Shown here piece by piece: positions 20,308 through 30,700 of a stretch of DNA of 64,000 bases. The notes under the pieces were generated by a model that did no database searches, was not told the DNA's origin, and was given only the letters and a program-made list of their open reading frames with translations. Within the stretch, counting starts at the first letter, position 1. Each line of letters opens with the position of its first letter. Location: the NCBI GenBank assembly GCA_003599815.1, contig QZJZ01000094.1, positions 1 to 64,000 of the forward strand, in the 5' to 3' direction. The stretch comes from Candidatus Auribacter fodinae (GTDB taxonomy: Bacteria; Auribacterota; Auribacteria; Auribacterales; Auribacteraceae). Position numbers and translations under genes: made by a program.

Positions 20308-20497
20308 ACGTTTTTCTTGATGATATGGTAATTATCTCTGTATTGGTTATGTCGGTATGAAAATACGCCTGCTGTATAGGAGTATTATCTGTATCGCTGA
20401 TTGCGGCAAAGACTTCTTTTAGTTTGTGGTTTTCGCTCCATTGATTCACCTTAGCGATCAATAATAATAATATAAAAATAATAAGTATTTTGCTCAT
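20291..20497 (-). CDS. Small membrane-anchored hypothetical protein (68 aa)
   Basis: N-terminal TM helix MSKILIIFILLLLIAKV; AAGGA upstream; overlaps nagA start by 17 nt. Confidence 0.55.
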   Translation of the reverse strand: MSKILIIFILLLLIAKVNQWSENHKLKEVFAAISDTDNTPIQQAYFHTDITNTEIITISSRKTYEVSH

Positions 20498-20628
20498 TTT
20501 TTTTATCCTTTTTTTGATATTATATTCATCGGTACAAATTTTTTTTAAATAAGCAAAAAGTATGCGAGCCGCAGTTATTCTCTTTTGAACTTAAAAATAC
20601 AAATTTCATTCGGATCTGATGTGCGACT

Positions 20629-21555
20629 ATGTTTGGTGACGTTCGGTATAATAATTTTAACAGCTATTTGCAAAAGAAATTCGGATGCAGAGTATATAAG
20701 ATATCGCTTGATGCGGGGCTTGGCTGTCCTAACCGGGAACTCGGAACGCCCTGTGTTTATTGTGATGCGCAGGGTTCGGGTACCGGAGCGTCTTTAGAGC
20801 AGGCATCAATAGAAGATCAGATGACAAAGTGGATGCGCAGTTACCGCAAATATTATAGCGCGGAAAAGTTTATCGCTTATTTTCAGGCATATACCAATAC
20901 CCATGCAACTGTTTCCGAACTGAAACAGTTGTATATCCGGGCGTTGCATTTTGACGACGTTGTCGGGCTTGCTATCGGAACTCGCCCTGACTGTGTCGAC
21001 CATGAAAAGATCGATATGATCTCCTCATTTGCCGGTGATTATGAAGTATGGGTCGAATACGGTATGCAGACATCTCACGATAAGACACTTTCCCTGATTC
21101 AGCGAGGGCATACATACGCAGATCTGAAAAAGGCTGTGGCGATGACAAAGGGGAGCGGTGTGAAGATTTGTGTTCATGTTATCATCGGTCTGCCGGGTGA
21201 AAGCTATGATGATATAATGCAGACTGCTCATGAAGTCGCACAGCTCGGTATCGATGGGGTAAAGATTCATCTTCTCCACGTAATAAAAGGTTCTCAGCTT
21301 GAACAATGGTACCTGAATGGGGACATTCGGCTGTTGGATAAGGAAACCTACGTCCATTTTGTATGTGATTTTCTTGAAGTTCTGCCCCCGAATATACTGA
21401 TACAGCGTTTGACCGGAGAACGGCATCAGGATATGCTGACAGCTCCAAAATGGTGTCTGCAAAAAGCGGTGGTAATTCGGGATATACAGAGAGAATTAAA
21501 ACGAAGGAATTCCCGTCAGGGATTGAGATGGAAGGACAAAAACAGTGGATTATAA
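20629..21555 (+). CDS. Radical SAM protein, TIGR01212/YhcC-like
   Basis: KISLDAGLGCPNRELGTPCVYCDAQGSGTG cysteine cluster, YFQAYTNTHA, IGTRPDCV, HVIIGLPGE. Confidence 0.92.
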   Translation: MFGDVRYNNFNSYLQKKFGCRVYKISLDAGLGCPNRELGTPCVYCDAQGSGTGASLEQASIEDQMTKWMRSYRKYYSAEKFIAYFQAYTNTHATVSELKQLYIRALHFDDVVGLAIGTRPDCVDHEKIDMISSFAGDYEVWVEYGMQTSHDKTLSLIQRGHTYADLKKAVAMTKGSGVKICVHVIIGLPGESYDDIMQTAHEVAQLGIDGVKIHLLHVIKGSQLEQWYLNGDIRLLDKETYVHFVCDFLEVLPPNILIQRLTGERHQDMLTAPKWCLQKAVVIRDIQRELKRRNSRQGLRWKDKNSGL

Positions 21556-22246
21556 ATCATTTTTTTTGACGTATTTTACTTTACGCAGTGTTGCCCTGAT
21601 ATGCATTTCAGGATGTATACTTGGCGCGCTATTTATTATTAAAGTCTATTTAAAAGGACATCTCGGATATACCGGAAATGTTATTAGGAAACTGGTGCAT
21701 ATTTCTGTCGCGTTATGGTCATGCTGGGCATTTTATGTGTTTGATAACAAATACGCCGCATTGACACTGCCGCTGTTTTTCATCGCTGTCCATGTACGTC
21801 CGTTGAGAGTACGGCTTTACAGGATTGCTCATCTGGAAGGAGAATACCATGCCGGTACATTATATTTTCCTGTTGCAGTAGCATTGTTATTTTGGTTTTG
21901 CTGGGATTTTCCTGCACGCTGGGCGGCTTTGATCGGTTTGCTGAATATGGGCATAGGAGATCCTATGGCGGCGCTTATCGGTTCGCGCTACGGCAGGAGA
22001 CAGTTTTCTTTCGGAGCGGCAGTCAAGTCGTATGTCGGTTCTTCAGTCATGTTTATTACATGTTTTATTACTACAATGTGTATGTTGTGGCGTGCGGGAT
22101 ATCTGACGGATATTTCGTCGGTGATCGCTGTTTTTTGCATTGCGGCGTCTGCCGCAATACTTGAAGCGATAAGCGGGAACGGACTGGATAACCTGTCCGT
22201 CCCGCTGGGATCGGCTTTTATATACTCATTATTTTATCAAATATGA
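21545..22246 (+). CDS. Dolichol kinase / phosphatidate cytidylyltransferase-like membrane protein
   Basis: Multi-TM protein with RKLVHIS and NMGIGDPMAALIGSRYGRRQF motif of the SEC59/DGK1/CTP-transferase family. Confidence 0.78.
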   Translation: MDYKSFFLTYFTLRSVALICISGCILGALFIIKVYLKGHLGYTGNVIRKLVHISVALWSCWAFYVFDNKYAALTLPLFFIAVHVRPLRVRLYRIAHLEGEYHAGTLYFPVAVALLFWFCWDFPARWAALIGLLNMGIGDPMAALIGSRYGRRQFSFGAAVKSYVGSSVMFITCFITTMCMLWRAGYLTDISSVIAVFCIAASAAILEAISGNGLDNLSVPLGSAFIYSLFYQI

Positions 22247-22250
22247 GATA

Positions 22251-23579
22251 TCAGAACATGGTTTTGTTCTGGCGTCTCATTCTTTTCTGCATACTTTTCT
22301 CACGTTCGTGCTGGCGCCAATCGGCTTTATTTTTCCGTGACGGCTTCAACTCTTCATAATCATCCTCATCAGAGATTGTTTTTTTCTTTAGAGCACTACC
22401 ACTACTTTTTGAAAACTGCGCCGATTCAAATTTCTGTCTGAAGTCGAATTCTTTGTGTGTTAACTTCTTTTCCATTTCAGTGAGCTCCTGTAACTCAAGA
22501 CCTTTTTTGCTTTTCACCAAAGCTTCTGCCCGAGCTTTGATTTGATTCATGTTAACCAGCCCTTCAACCCACCGGCCGGGGATAGCAGAAAAACCCCGGT
22601 AAGACCCGGTGAGGGCTCCGACAAGAGAAGCGAGCGTATCCGTATCGCCTCCCATATTTACAGCTTCCACAACAGGATCGTAAAACGATGTATGTGAAAG
22701 AAAAAATATACGCATTGCAAGCGGCACCAGAGTAAGCGCATAGGGAACAGTCAGCTTATGAAGCGGCTGTGAGGCATACTGCCGGGCGTATTCTAAAATA
22801 AATAAATCTATCGCGGTACTGTCTGATGACTGCAATATTTTTGAGAACTGCGGAATCATATTGCTTACGGCATAAATGCCGTCAGGATGGCTGGCATACA
22901 GCAGATGGCTGTATTGTGAAGCGAGTAATTCTTCACCTTCTCTGCAAAACCCGGCGCAATATGACAGCAGGCCATCAATGTCCAAAGGCGCGTCAGGCGA
23001 TAAACGCAATAATTGTGCTATGAGTGATCCCTGCCATAAAGCGGCTGATATGCCGATGGGGTCTTTATGCGTAACAAGTGCGGCTTCAATAATTTTTAGC
23101 TTCATCTGAACAGGGTCGTCGATATAATAAATCGCAACAGGCGGTATGCGGACAGCCGCCATACATCCTGCGGTAGAGCCTTCTGCCTGATCCCATTCAG
23201 CGCCGTTCAAGTAGCTTTGCATGGTTTTACGGAAGCAGTATCCTGAACCTCGAAAAACACCACAGTCACCATACATAGTATGTTTGCTCATGGATATAAA
23301 TGTATCGCTTAATATATCAGGGGTAAGGCTGTTGTGGATGATGAGAGTGTCGCACACAGCAAGGACCTGTTGAGTGTCGTCGGTATACAACCCTTTCATG
23401 CGGAAATACTTGATGCCTTTTTTTTTGAATTGTTGAACGTCAACGAATGAATCCAGTCGTTTAAAGAGTGTTTTTATATGACCCGGTCTGAGTCCTTCAA
23501 CAGGGGCTCCCAGAGCGTCACCAATCGCTGACCCTATAATAGTTCCACAACTTTTATCGGTAAAAAAAGAATTTTGCAT
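22251..23579 (-). CDS. ADP-ribosylglycohydrolase (DraG/ARH) family protein with basic C-terminal tail
   Basis: GSAIGDALGAPVEGLRPGHI, LYTDDTQQ, VNMGGDTDTLASLVGALTG; about 100-residue Lys/Arg/Glu-rich tail. Confidence 0.88.
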   Translation of the reverse strand: MQNSFFTDKSCGTIIGSAIGDALGAPVEGLRPGHIKTLFKRLDSFVDVQQFKKKGIKYFRMKGLYTDDTQQVLAVCDTLIIHNSLTPDILSDTFISMSKHTMYGDCGVFRGSGYCFRKTMQSYLNGAEWDQAEGSTAGCMAAVRIPPVAIYYIDDPVQMKLKIIEAALVTHKDPIGISAALWQGSLIAQLLRLSPDAPLDIDGLLSYCAGFCREGEELLASQYSHLLYASHPDGIYAVSNMIPQFSKILQSSDSTAIDLFILEYARQYASQPLHKLTVPYALTLVPLAMRIFFLSHTSFYDPVVEAVNMGGDTDTLASLVGALTGSYRGFSAIPGRWVEGLVNMNQIKARAEALVKSKKGLELQELTEMEKKLTHKEFDFRQKFESAQFSKSSGSALKKKTISDEDDYEELKPSRKNKADWRQHEREKSMQKRMRRQNKTMF

Positions 23580-23660
23580 AATATATAATTGATTAGTAAA
23601 AAATACGAGCTTTATTTTCTATTAAATTTTATCATCATTCCGAACTCAAAGTAAAGCAAA

Positions 23661-26600
23661 TTATCGTGAAATAAGTTCGGATGTTATTTTATAAAAACGC
23701 ATTTCAAGCGAGGGGTCGCTTTGCGGCTTGCTCCCGGTGTTTCTGCCGTCGTCTGTCCATGTTATTGTTGCGCCTGTTCCTGCTCTATCCGGTCCTGCCT
23801 GCGTCCATGTTGAGGCTGAACCGAGCGTGTTCGAGTAATAAATTCTGTATTTGTATGCGTCTGATGTTGAAAACGATACCTTTGTCGCTGTCGAATCATG
23901 AGTAAAAACGACTTGTTCAGGGGAGAGCGGATTAGTGCCTTGCCGGAACTCATCGAAATTTATCACCGCGTCGCAGTCAGGGTCATGAAAACCGGCATAC
24001 TCCGTTATGTGTGAGAAATAAGTTGTTTCCCATGAATCCTCGATCCCATCATTATCCGAGTCGGTATATGTGAACTGACCGGTGTCTGAGATCGTTTCAT
24101 TTCCTGCGGGGTCGCGGGCTGTTACGTAAAATGAATATTCAATGCCGGGTTCTATCCCAGACAAAATAATGCGCGAATGCCGTGAGTACCATTTTGTGTA
24201 TCCTGAGTCCTGTACGTCATTCTGTGATGTAAAATATGTTACCGAGTGATCGGTTATTTCATCTGTATCCCATGTAATGGACATGGCGTTGTATCCCGCA
24301 GGGCTGGCTGAGACATTGCTGATAATGGGAGCGGTGGTGTCGTTATCAGGAGTGTTTGCATAAGGATTGAAAAGCGGGTCACCGAGCAAAATCATACGCC
24401 ACCTGAGCGTGTTTGAGGCGCACCAGTACGATTCAGCGAGGTTGAATCCCTTGTTCAGACGGTCATGCAAAATACCTCCAGCCGGAAACGCGAGGGTATA
24501 TGGTTCGCTGACTGAACCGTACACCGCTGTTGCGCCGCGAGTTATCAAATGGATACCCCAGTTGTTGTCTCCGGTATTATACAATGCCTGAAAACTGGCT
24601 GAATCAAGGTGCCCTGCTATTGACCCTGGCAAAAAAGCGTCCGCGAAAATGTCTTTGAAATTCCAGTATGAATACCAGCCGTAATAGAATTTGGGGTCAG
24701 TACAGCTATTATTGGCAAACAGCGCGGATGTTTTTTCCTTCACAATCACCGTATCTTTGGCAAATACAGCAGTGGTTTTTATAAAGCGTTCCGCCTGAGC
24801 GTAACCGCCGTCGTATGCATTCGGAGATATATTTCTTTCATCAAGGCACGTTGAACCGTAGTGAAAATACTGCGGGTATTTCTCCGCATACAATGATCGG
24901 TCTATAAGATCTTTGACCATCCCAATCGACGGTCCGTCCAACCGGGCTGTGAGTATCATATTGTAGTCGCCAGTGAACCTCTGTTGTGCCAGATAATACG
25001 GATGGACTGAAGCTGACATATCTTCCACATTGGGAATATATTCCTGATTGGAATTAAACAAATCCGCCAGAACCGCGTCTGTGCTCAGTCCTGCGGTTGT
25101 AACTTTTATCGGAATGCCTCGTGTAGTGGCTATAAACCGTATTTTTTCAGTAAGCCCATTCTGGGTTATATAGTTATAAACAGGCTGATAAATCTGTGGT
25201 ATGAACGATTCCGCCGATATGTTATATACGTCATATGTGTTCAGGGTAATCATGTTGCTTTCTGGTATGCCGCGTGCGTTCTGATAATATTCTCCTATTT
25301 CAAGTGATACCGGATTATGCATGTTCATCAAAACCAGTGTTCTTTCGGCATCTGTCCAGCCTGCTGTACCGGGGAGTTGTTTTGATGGCTGGCTTTCATT
25401 GCCGGCAGTGTCTACCGCTGTAATATAATAGGTATATGTCTGGTTGACGGTTCCGGTACTATCCGTGAATTGTGTTGATATCCCAGAATTTCCCAGCAGG
25501 GTAGTTGTACTGCCTGACTGCCTGTATATCTTGTATCCTGATATATCCGGTACAGCGACAGGTTCCCACCTGAGGCGGACAGAATCCTGTTCATTATAGA
25601 CGCGTAACCAGTCAGGAGCCGGAGGGATTGTTGCGTCTTTCGATGTACCTGACGCCGCTGTTGAAGTGCTCAGGTTTCCGTTCTCGTCAAATGCAGTTAC
25701 AGTATATGTATAGAGAGTGTCTTTGGAATTTGCTTCGTCAATGTATTCAGTTGTGTACGCAAGATTTGCAAGGGGATTGCCATTCCGGCTGATTATGTAC
25801 CCCGCTGTATCTGATGATGGACTGTGGTTCCATGTGATTACCATTCGGAGATAGTCCGATGGCGTAACAGTTATATTTGTGGGCGGTGAAGGAGTAGCAG
25901 AATCATCCGATGGTTGTGTTAAAATGGTTATGATATTTGAAAGATCAGATACGTTGCCCTGATCGTCGGACGACTGTATTGCGATATAGTACTGCGTGTT
26001 TGCCTTTAGATGCTCGAGTAACCGTGATTCAGCTGAGCCTGATATCAGCGGAACTGTTCCGTCTATGATTGATGGGTACTCCGTATCTGGTATGATTGGT
26101 TCTTCGGAGTATATAAAAGTATATTGATCTGCTTGTCCGCTTGTTCCGTCATCGCCCGGTGCGGAAAATGATAACTCTGCGGACTCAGATGTTACTGTTC
26201 CTGAAGAAAGATCAAGTATAGCGGACGGTGGCATCACATCTGTTTTTCCTTGCCAGCAGAGCCCTAACAGCAGGAGTTTATGTGATGAGTCGGTATGATA
26301 TGTTATGTCGCCTGTTCCGTCTGCGTTCTTATATACAATATGAAAATATTTTCTTGTCACGCTTTCAATAACAACAGTAACATCATAAATGAATGCCAGT
26401 TGTGTACCGTCCGGCGACCATGCAGGAAAATATTCATTGTGGTCGCCGGTAGACGTTATGGCAGTGAGGTTTGTCCCACTGGAAGATACAGTGTAAATAT
26501 CATATGTTCCGTTCTGGCTGTTGGATGCCTGAAACGCTATTTTTGTTCCGTCAGGGGAATAGCAGGGGTATTGTTCCGCCTGTGATGATGACGTGATTTG

Positions 26601-27497
26601 CGTTACTGATTTCGTAGTAATATTAATTGTGTATAGATCGTCTCTAACAACTTGTCGGGAGACAAACAATACATGTGTTCCGTCCGGGGAAAACACCGGA
26701 TACCGGTTGTTCTTTCCGTTTCGAAGCAGTTCCGTTTCATTTCCTCCGTCACTATCTATCATATACAAAGAACTTTTTCCGCTTGCCTGTTTGACATATA
26801 CAAGGCGATTACTATCCGGCGATAATGAAAATCCGTATTCGCTTTCAATAAGTGAGGATGTGACCTGAAATACCTCTCCATTGTGCATATTTTTTTTGTA
26901 AACAGTGTTTTGTGAGGCGTAATAGAGCCATTTACGATTTTTGCTCAGGCAAATTGAAGGGGACGCAACGGTTGCAGACTGCATTGAAACGGAAAAAGAC
27001 TCGCCTGCATCTTCCGTATATGCCGCTTCAGTGATGCTGGCTCGAGCGATAGTATTGATGACTGAGTTGTCGTTCATCAGCCATGGGTTGAAATAATAAA
27101 TATAGTCGCTCAGGCGGTAATACGCGAATGTTCCTTCGCTGTGCGGAGTCGCGGATAGTATCTGAGATGGGACGCTTTGCGAGTCATTGTCTTCGGCAAT
27201 AATGTAGTACTCGTATGTTGTATCAGTGAGAACATTTTCATCTCGGTAAGATGTTTCCGCCCGTGTAGCTTCGAGGGTAAATGAGGTATCTGAACCGGCT
27301 TTTTTGTATACTTCATATTCCATCGCACCGGGTACGGAACTCCAGTTCAGTTCGATGACCGCATTGCCGGCAGACGCAGAGACTTTGAAAGGCGGCTGAA
27401 TCGCGTAAGTGTCCGCAATCTGCAGAAAAATATAAAAGCATAATAATATTTTAAATAAATTCATGATTAAACACATCCGTGAGTTGAACACATTCAA
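23661..27497 (-). CDS. Large exported protein with TolB-like propeller, fibronectin type III repeats and TIGR03790-like region
   Basis: Signal peptide; repeated SPDGTHVLF/SPDGTKIAF/SPDGTQLAF propeller units; several Fn3-like units; 'LVLMNMHNPVSLEIGEYYQNARGIPESNMITL' and 'RFIATTRGIPIKV' typical of TIGR03790; C-terminal DSDNDGIEDSWE repeat-like linker. Confidence 0.82.
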   Translation of the reverse strand: MNVFNSRMCLIMNLFKILLCFYIFLQIADTYAIQPPFKVSASAGNAVIELNWSSVPGAMEYEVYKKAGSDTSFTLEATRAETSYRDENVLTDTTYEYYIIAEDNDSQSVPSQILSATPHSEGTFAYYRLSDYIYYFNPWLMNDNSVINTIARASITEAAYTEDAGESFSVSMQSATVASPSICLSKNRKWLYYASQNTVYKKNMHNGEVFQVTSSLIESEYGFSLSPDSNRLVYVKQASGKSSLYMIDSDGGNETELLRNGKNNRYPVFSPDGTHVLFVSRQVVRDDLYTINITTKSVTQITSSSQAEQYPCYSPDGTKIAFQASNSQNGTYDIYTVSSSGTNLTAITSTGDHNEYFPAWSPDGTQLAFIYDVTVVIESVTRKYFHIVYKNADGTGDITYHTDSSHKLLLLGLCWQGKTDVMPPSAILDLSSGTVTSESAELSFSAPGDDGTSGQADQYTFIYSEEPIIPDTEYPSIIDGTVPLISGSAESRLLEHLKANTQYYIAIQSSDDQGNVSDLSNIITILTQPSDDSATPSPPTNITVTPSDYLRMVITWNHSPSSDTAGYIISRNGNPLANLAYTTEYIDEANSKDTLYTYTVTAFDENGNLSTSTAASGTSKDATIPPAPDWLRVYNEQDSVRLRWEPVAVPDISGYKIYRQSGSTTTLLGNSGISTQFTDSTGTVNQTYTYYITAVDTAGNESQPSKQLPGTAGWTDAERTLVLMNMHNPVSLEIGEYYQNARGIPESNMITLNTYDVYNISAESFIPQIYQPVYNYITQNGLTEKIRFIATTRGIPIKVTTAGLSTDAVLADLFNSNQEYIPNVEDMSASVHPYYLAQQRFTGDYNMILTARLDGPSIGMVKDLIDRSLYAEKYPQYFHYGSTCLDERNISPNAYDGGYAQAERFIKTTAVFAKDTVIVKEKTSALFANNSCTDPKFYYGWYSYWNFKDIFADAFLPGSIAGHLDSASFQALYNTGDNNWGIHLITRGATAVYGSVSEPYTLAFPAGGILHDRLNKGFNLAESYWCASNTLRWRMILLGDPLFNPYANTPDNDTTAPIISNVSASPAGYNAMSITWDTDEITDHSVTYFTSQNDVQDSGYTKWYSRHSRIILSGIEPGIEYSFYVTARDPAGNETISDTGQFTYTDSDNDGIEDSWETTYFSHITEYAGFHDPDCDAVINFDEFRQGTNPLSPEQVVFTHDSTATKVSFSTSDAYKYRIYYSNTLGSASTWTQAGPDRAGTGATITWTDDGRNTGSKPQSDPSLEMRFYKITSELISR

Positions 27498-27653
27498 TTA
27501 TATATTACATAATCGACGCATTTATAACAGAACTTATATATTTAACTTCATGATGGTTATATAAATAAATCGGCAATAAAACATTAAATGAAAAGTTTTG
27601 CCCTGATCCGCCGACAAATAAGTTTGTGCGAGGGCTTAACAGACTGTGCTTAA

Positions 27654-27683
27654 TTGACTTCAAAACTGTAATTGTGGTATTAT
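27654..27683 (+). promoter_or_regulatory. Putative sigma70-type promoter of the giant-protein gene (TTGACT-N18-TATTAT)
   Basis: -35 TTGACT 27654-27659, -10 TATTAT 27678-27683, upstream of ATG 27745. Confidence 0.5.
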
Positions 27684-27744
27684 GTTAGTGTAAAGTTAGT
27701 TGATAAAACACAGCGTTTTAAAAACGAAAAGGCCCTTGTCTGTT

Positions 27745-30700
27745 ATGATCAAAAACAGGAATATTCTGAAATTTATTTCTATAGCGCTGATCGAACTTCT
27801 TTTCTGCCCTGATGGTATATTTGGCGCTGACCTGCCGGAGCGGTATTCCGTACCTGAAAAGTATGGTTCAGTAAAGATGATTCATACCGCACCGAACTCG
27901 GATAAATGGATCATTCATATTCAGGATGCCCATTGCAACAGTGATGCTCAGATGAATATTGCCGCGATTCTCCAGCGATTGAACAGAAATGAAGCTCTTG
28001 ACCTTGTGTTATTGGAAGGCTCAGAAGGCGTCATAGATCCCGCCCCTCTTCGTGATTATCCCGACCATAAAGCACGTAATACGGTATCAAAATATTTGGT
28101 TAATTCCGCTGATATATCAGGAGCTGAGTATTTTTCAATATTGAGTGATCTGGATGTGCCGCTTTATGGTATTGAGGAAGAAGATCTGTACACAAAAAAT
28201 CTTGAAGCCTTAGTCACTGTAATGAATTTGAAAAACAGGAATATGGCGTTGCTGGATATGTTAAACCAGTGTGTCAATGACTCGATTTTGAATCGTTGTT
28301 CCAAAGAAGTACAGGAATTCGTCTCATGGAAAACACGGTATGACCATCACCAGACAGATGTTTACGATTACGTGTCATATATAAAACAATATATTGATAT
28401 TGAGCATGATGCATATCCGAATATATCGTTCATATTGGATCTTACCGCGAAAAAGAACGCTGTTGATTTTGGCACGCTTGAAGAAGAGACCGCTGACCTG
28501 CTGAATTATTTTTCAGCGAATCTTGCGCGTGAGAAGCTGGCGGAACTGTTTAAGCTCAATCTTCGATTTAAAGTAGGTGAGTTATCTGCGAGCGCTTTTT
28601 TTCAGAAAATACGTTCATTTATGCAGGAAGAAGAGATCAATGAGGAACGCTATCCTCACATAGTGCAGTATTGCGGTATGATCGATCTGTACGCCTCGAT
28701 AGATCACAGGGTTCTGGCTGATGAGATAGCGGTATGTGAAGCGCAGGCGGTCAGTACATGTGTAAAATCTCAGTTCGAGATGGATTGCTATGATCTATGG
28801 TACAGGTTAGGCATACTCAGGAACTATATGAATCTTGAACTGACGAAAAACGAAAAGGCGTATTATTCTGCGAATACGGAGCTGTTTGCGTTGCCAGCCA
28901 TGCGCGGGTTACTGCAATCGGCGGCTCCTGATAAAGCAGGCAGTATGGAAAGCGCTTTGAATGAGCTGGATAGTAATAGGAACAATATATCTTCTTTTTA
29001 CGAATACGCTTATAAACGCGATGAGATTCTGGTGGAAAAAACGCTGGAATATATGGATTCAACCAATTCCTCCTCAGCGGCGCTGGTGGCTGGAGGCTTT
29101 CACACGGAAGGCATTACGCGAATACTCGCTGAGAGGGACGTCAATGTAGCGGTAGTGGTTCCGAAAATAAGCAAAATAACAGATCAGGATCATTATTTTT
29201 CAATAATTTCACATACCAGATCGCCGTATGAGCAATTTATAGAAACCGCTCTGAATTCTCTTGCGGATACATCGTTTCTGGCTCAGAACCAGATTGGCCC
29301 CGATCAGATGCGGCGTCAGATTAAACTGACAAAAGCAATATCATTATTTATGGGCGAATCTGCGGATAACCTCCATGCGCAGAACCGCGCTTTCGGCCCT
29401 CAGGAACTGATAAACAGCCTGAATAGCATGTTGCAGGGATATGATACTCATTCAGTCCGTTTTGAGGATATGACGTTCATTGATGGATACCGTTTTTATA
29501 TGCTGTCCATAAACGGCAGGAAAACAGTCTTCTATTTTGAGGATAAAGGTTCACCAGCCATATCAAAAATTATGGATTCCGTTGTTGATGACATAGCTTC
29601 GATTCTTGAGACAAAGATAGAGTTGGACGGCGAAAAAAATGTAACTGTGCTGCGCCCGGAAATCATGGCACGGCTGGAAGAACAGAGATCTGTGATAGAA
29701 GCCCGGTTACAGTCGCAGTTGTCCGGAGCAATACAGATGACCGCAGATTTAAAGAAACAGTTGAAAAATGCTATTGTCGATTTTGCATATCTGAACGATC
29801 AGGAATTTACGCTGGAAGAAGTAGTGAATATGCTTCGCCAGACTTACGGTATGGTATTTGACTACCGTGCCGACCTTCAGCCTGTAATTGAAGAAATGAT
29901 CCGCGAAAATTGGCTTAATGGAAATTTTGATATTCCTGAATTGCCTTTCACCCTTGATCTTGATGTCCGTCTGGCTTATTATCTGAGTATGATGGCTGAG
30001 GACGAAAATTATTTCCCGAAAACGTCCGAACTGTCGGAAATGTACAGGGCTCGTTTCCGTCCGTTCAATATAGAGAATATCATGATTGAACAGGGCGTGC
30101 CGATGGAAGCGGTTTTATCCATTGTGCGCCAAATGGATAGTTATGGCACATCAGGCAAGTTAGAGACGGTTTTCGGGTATACTCTCCCATCCGGAGATGC
30201 GTTCGAAGGGCGTATTATAACAAACGAAAACGGATTCAGTTATCTGAGCATTTCGTCGATAGGGCAGTCGGCGATAGATAATTTTGGGGCAGGCTTTGAT
30301 TTTGATATGCCCGCAGTACCCGATGTTGAACTTGTTCAGGAACAGACCGCTTTAACGGTGATGATTGAGAATAATCGCTATATTGTTTCTTTAGTGGAAA
30401 TGGGGGATGAAGAGAAACCCGCAAATATTCTTCTTCAGGAGGAGATACCGTTTTCAGAGACAGCCCGTGAATCGCTTATGAATATTCTTAATACTATTAT
30501 AGTTAACTATGTTCCATACACATCATTAAACAGTCTGGTGATTATGAATCAGGATCGAGTTCGTCTTTTTGATATTAGTGAAGGAATTGAACCGGAAGAT
30601 ATTCAAGGGCTTATTCCTGATGCTGAGTTTGGGAATATATTAATTTCCGAAATTAATGGTATCAATCAAGCTGTTGCCAATATCATCGACGGTGAGCCGC

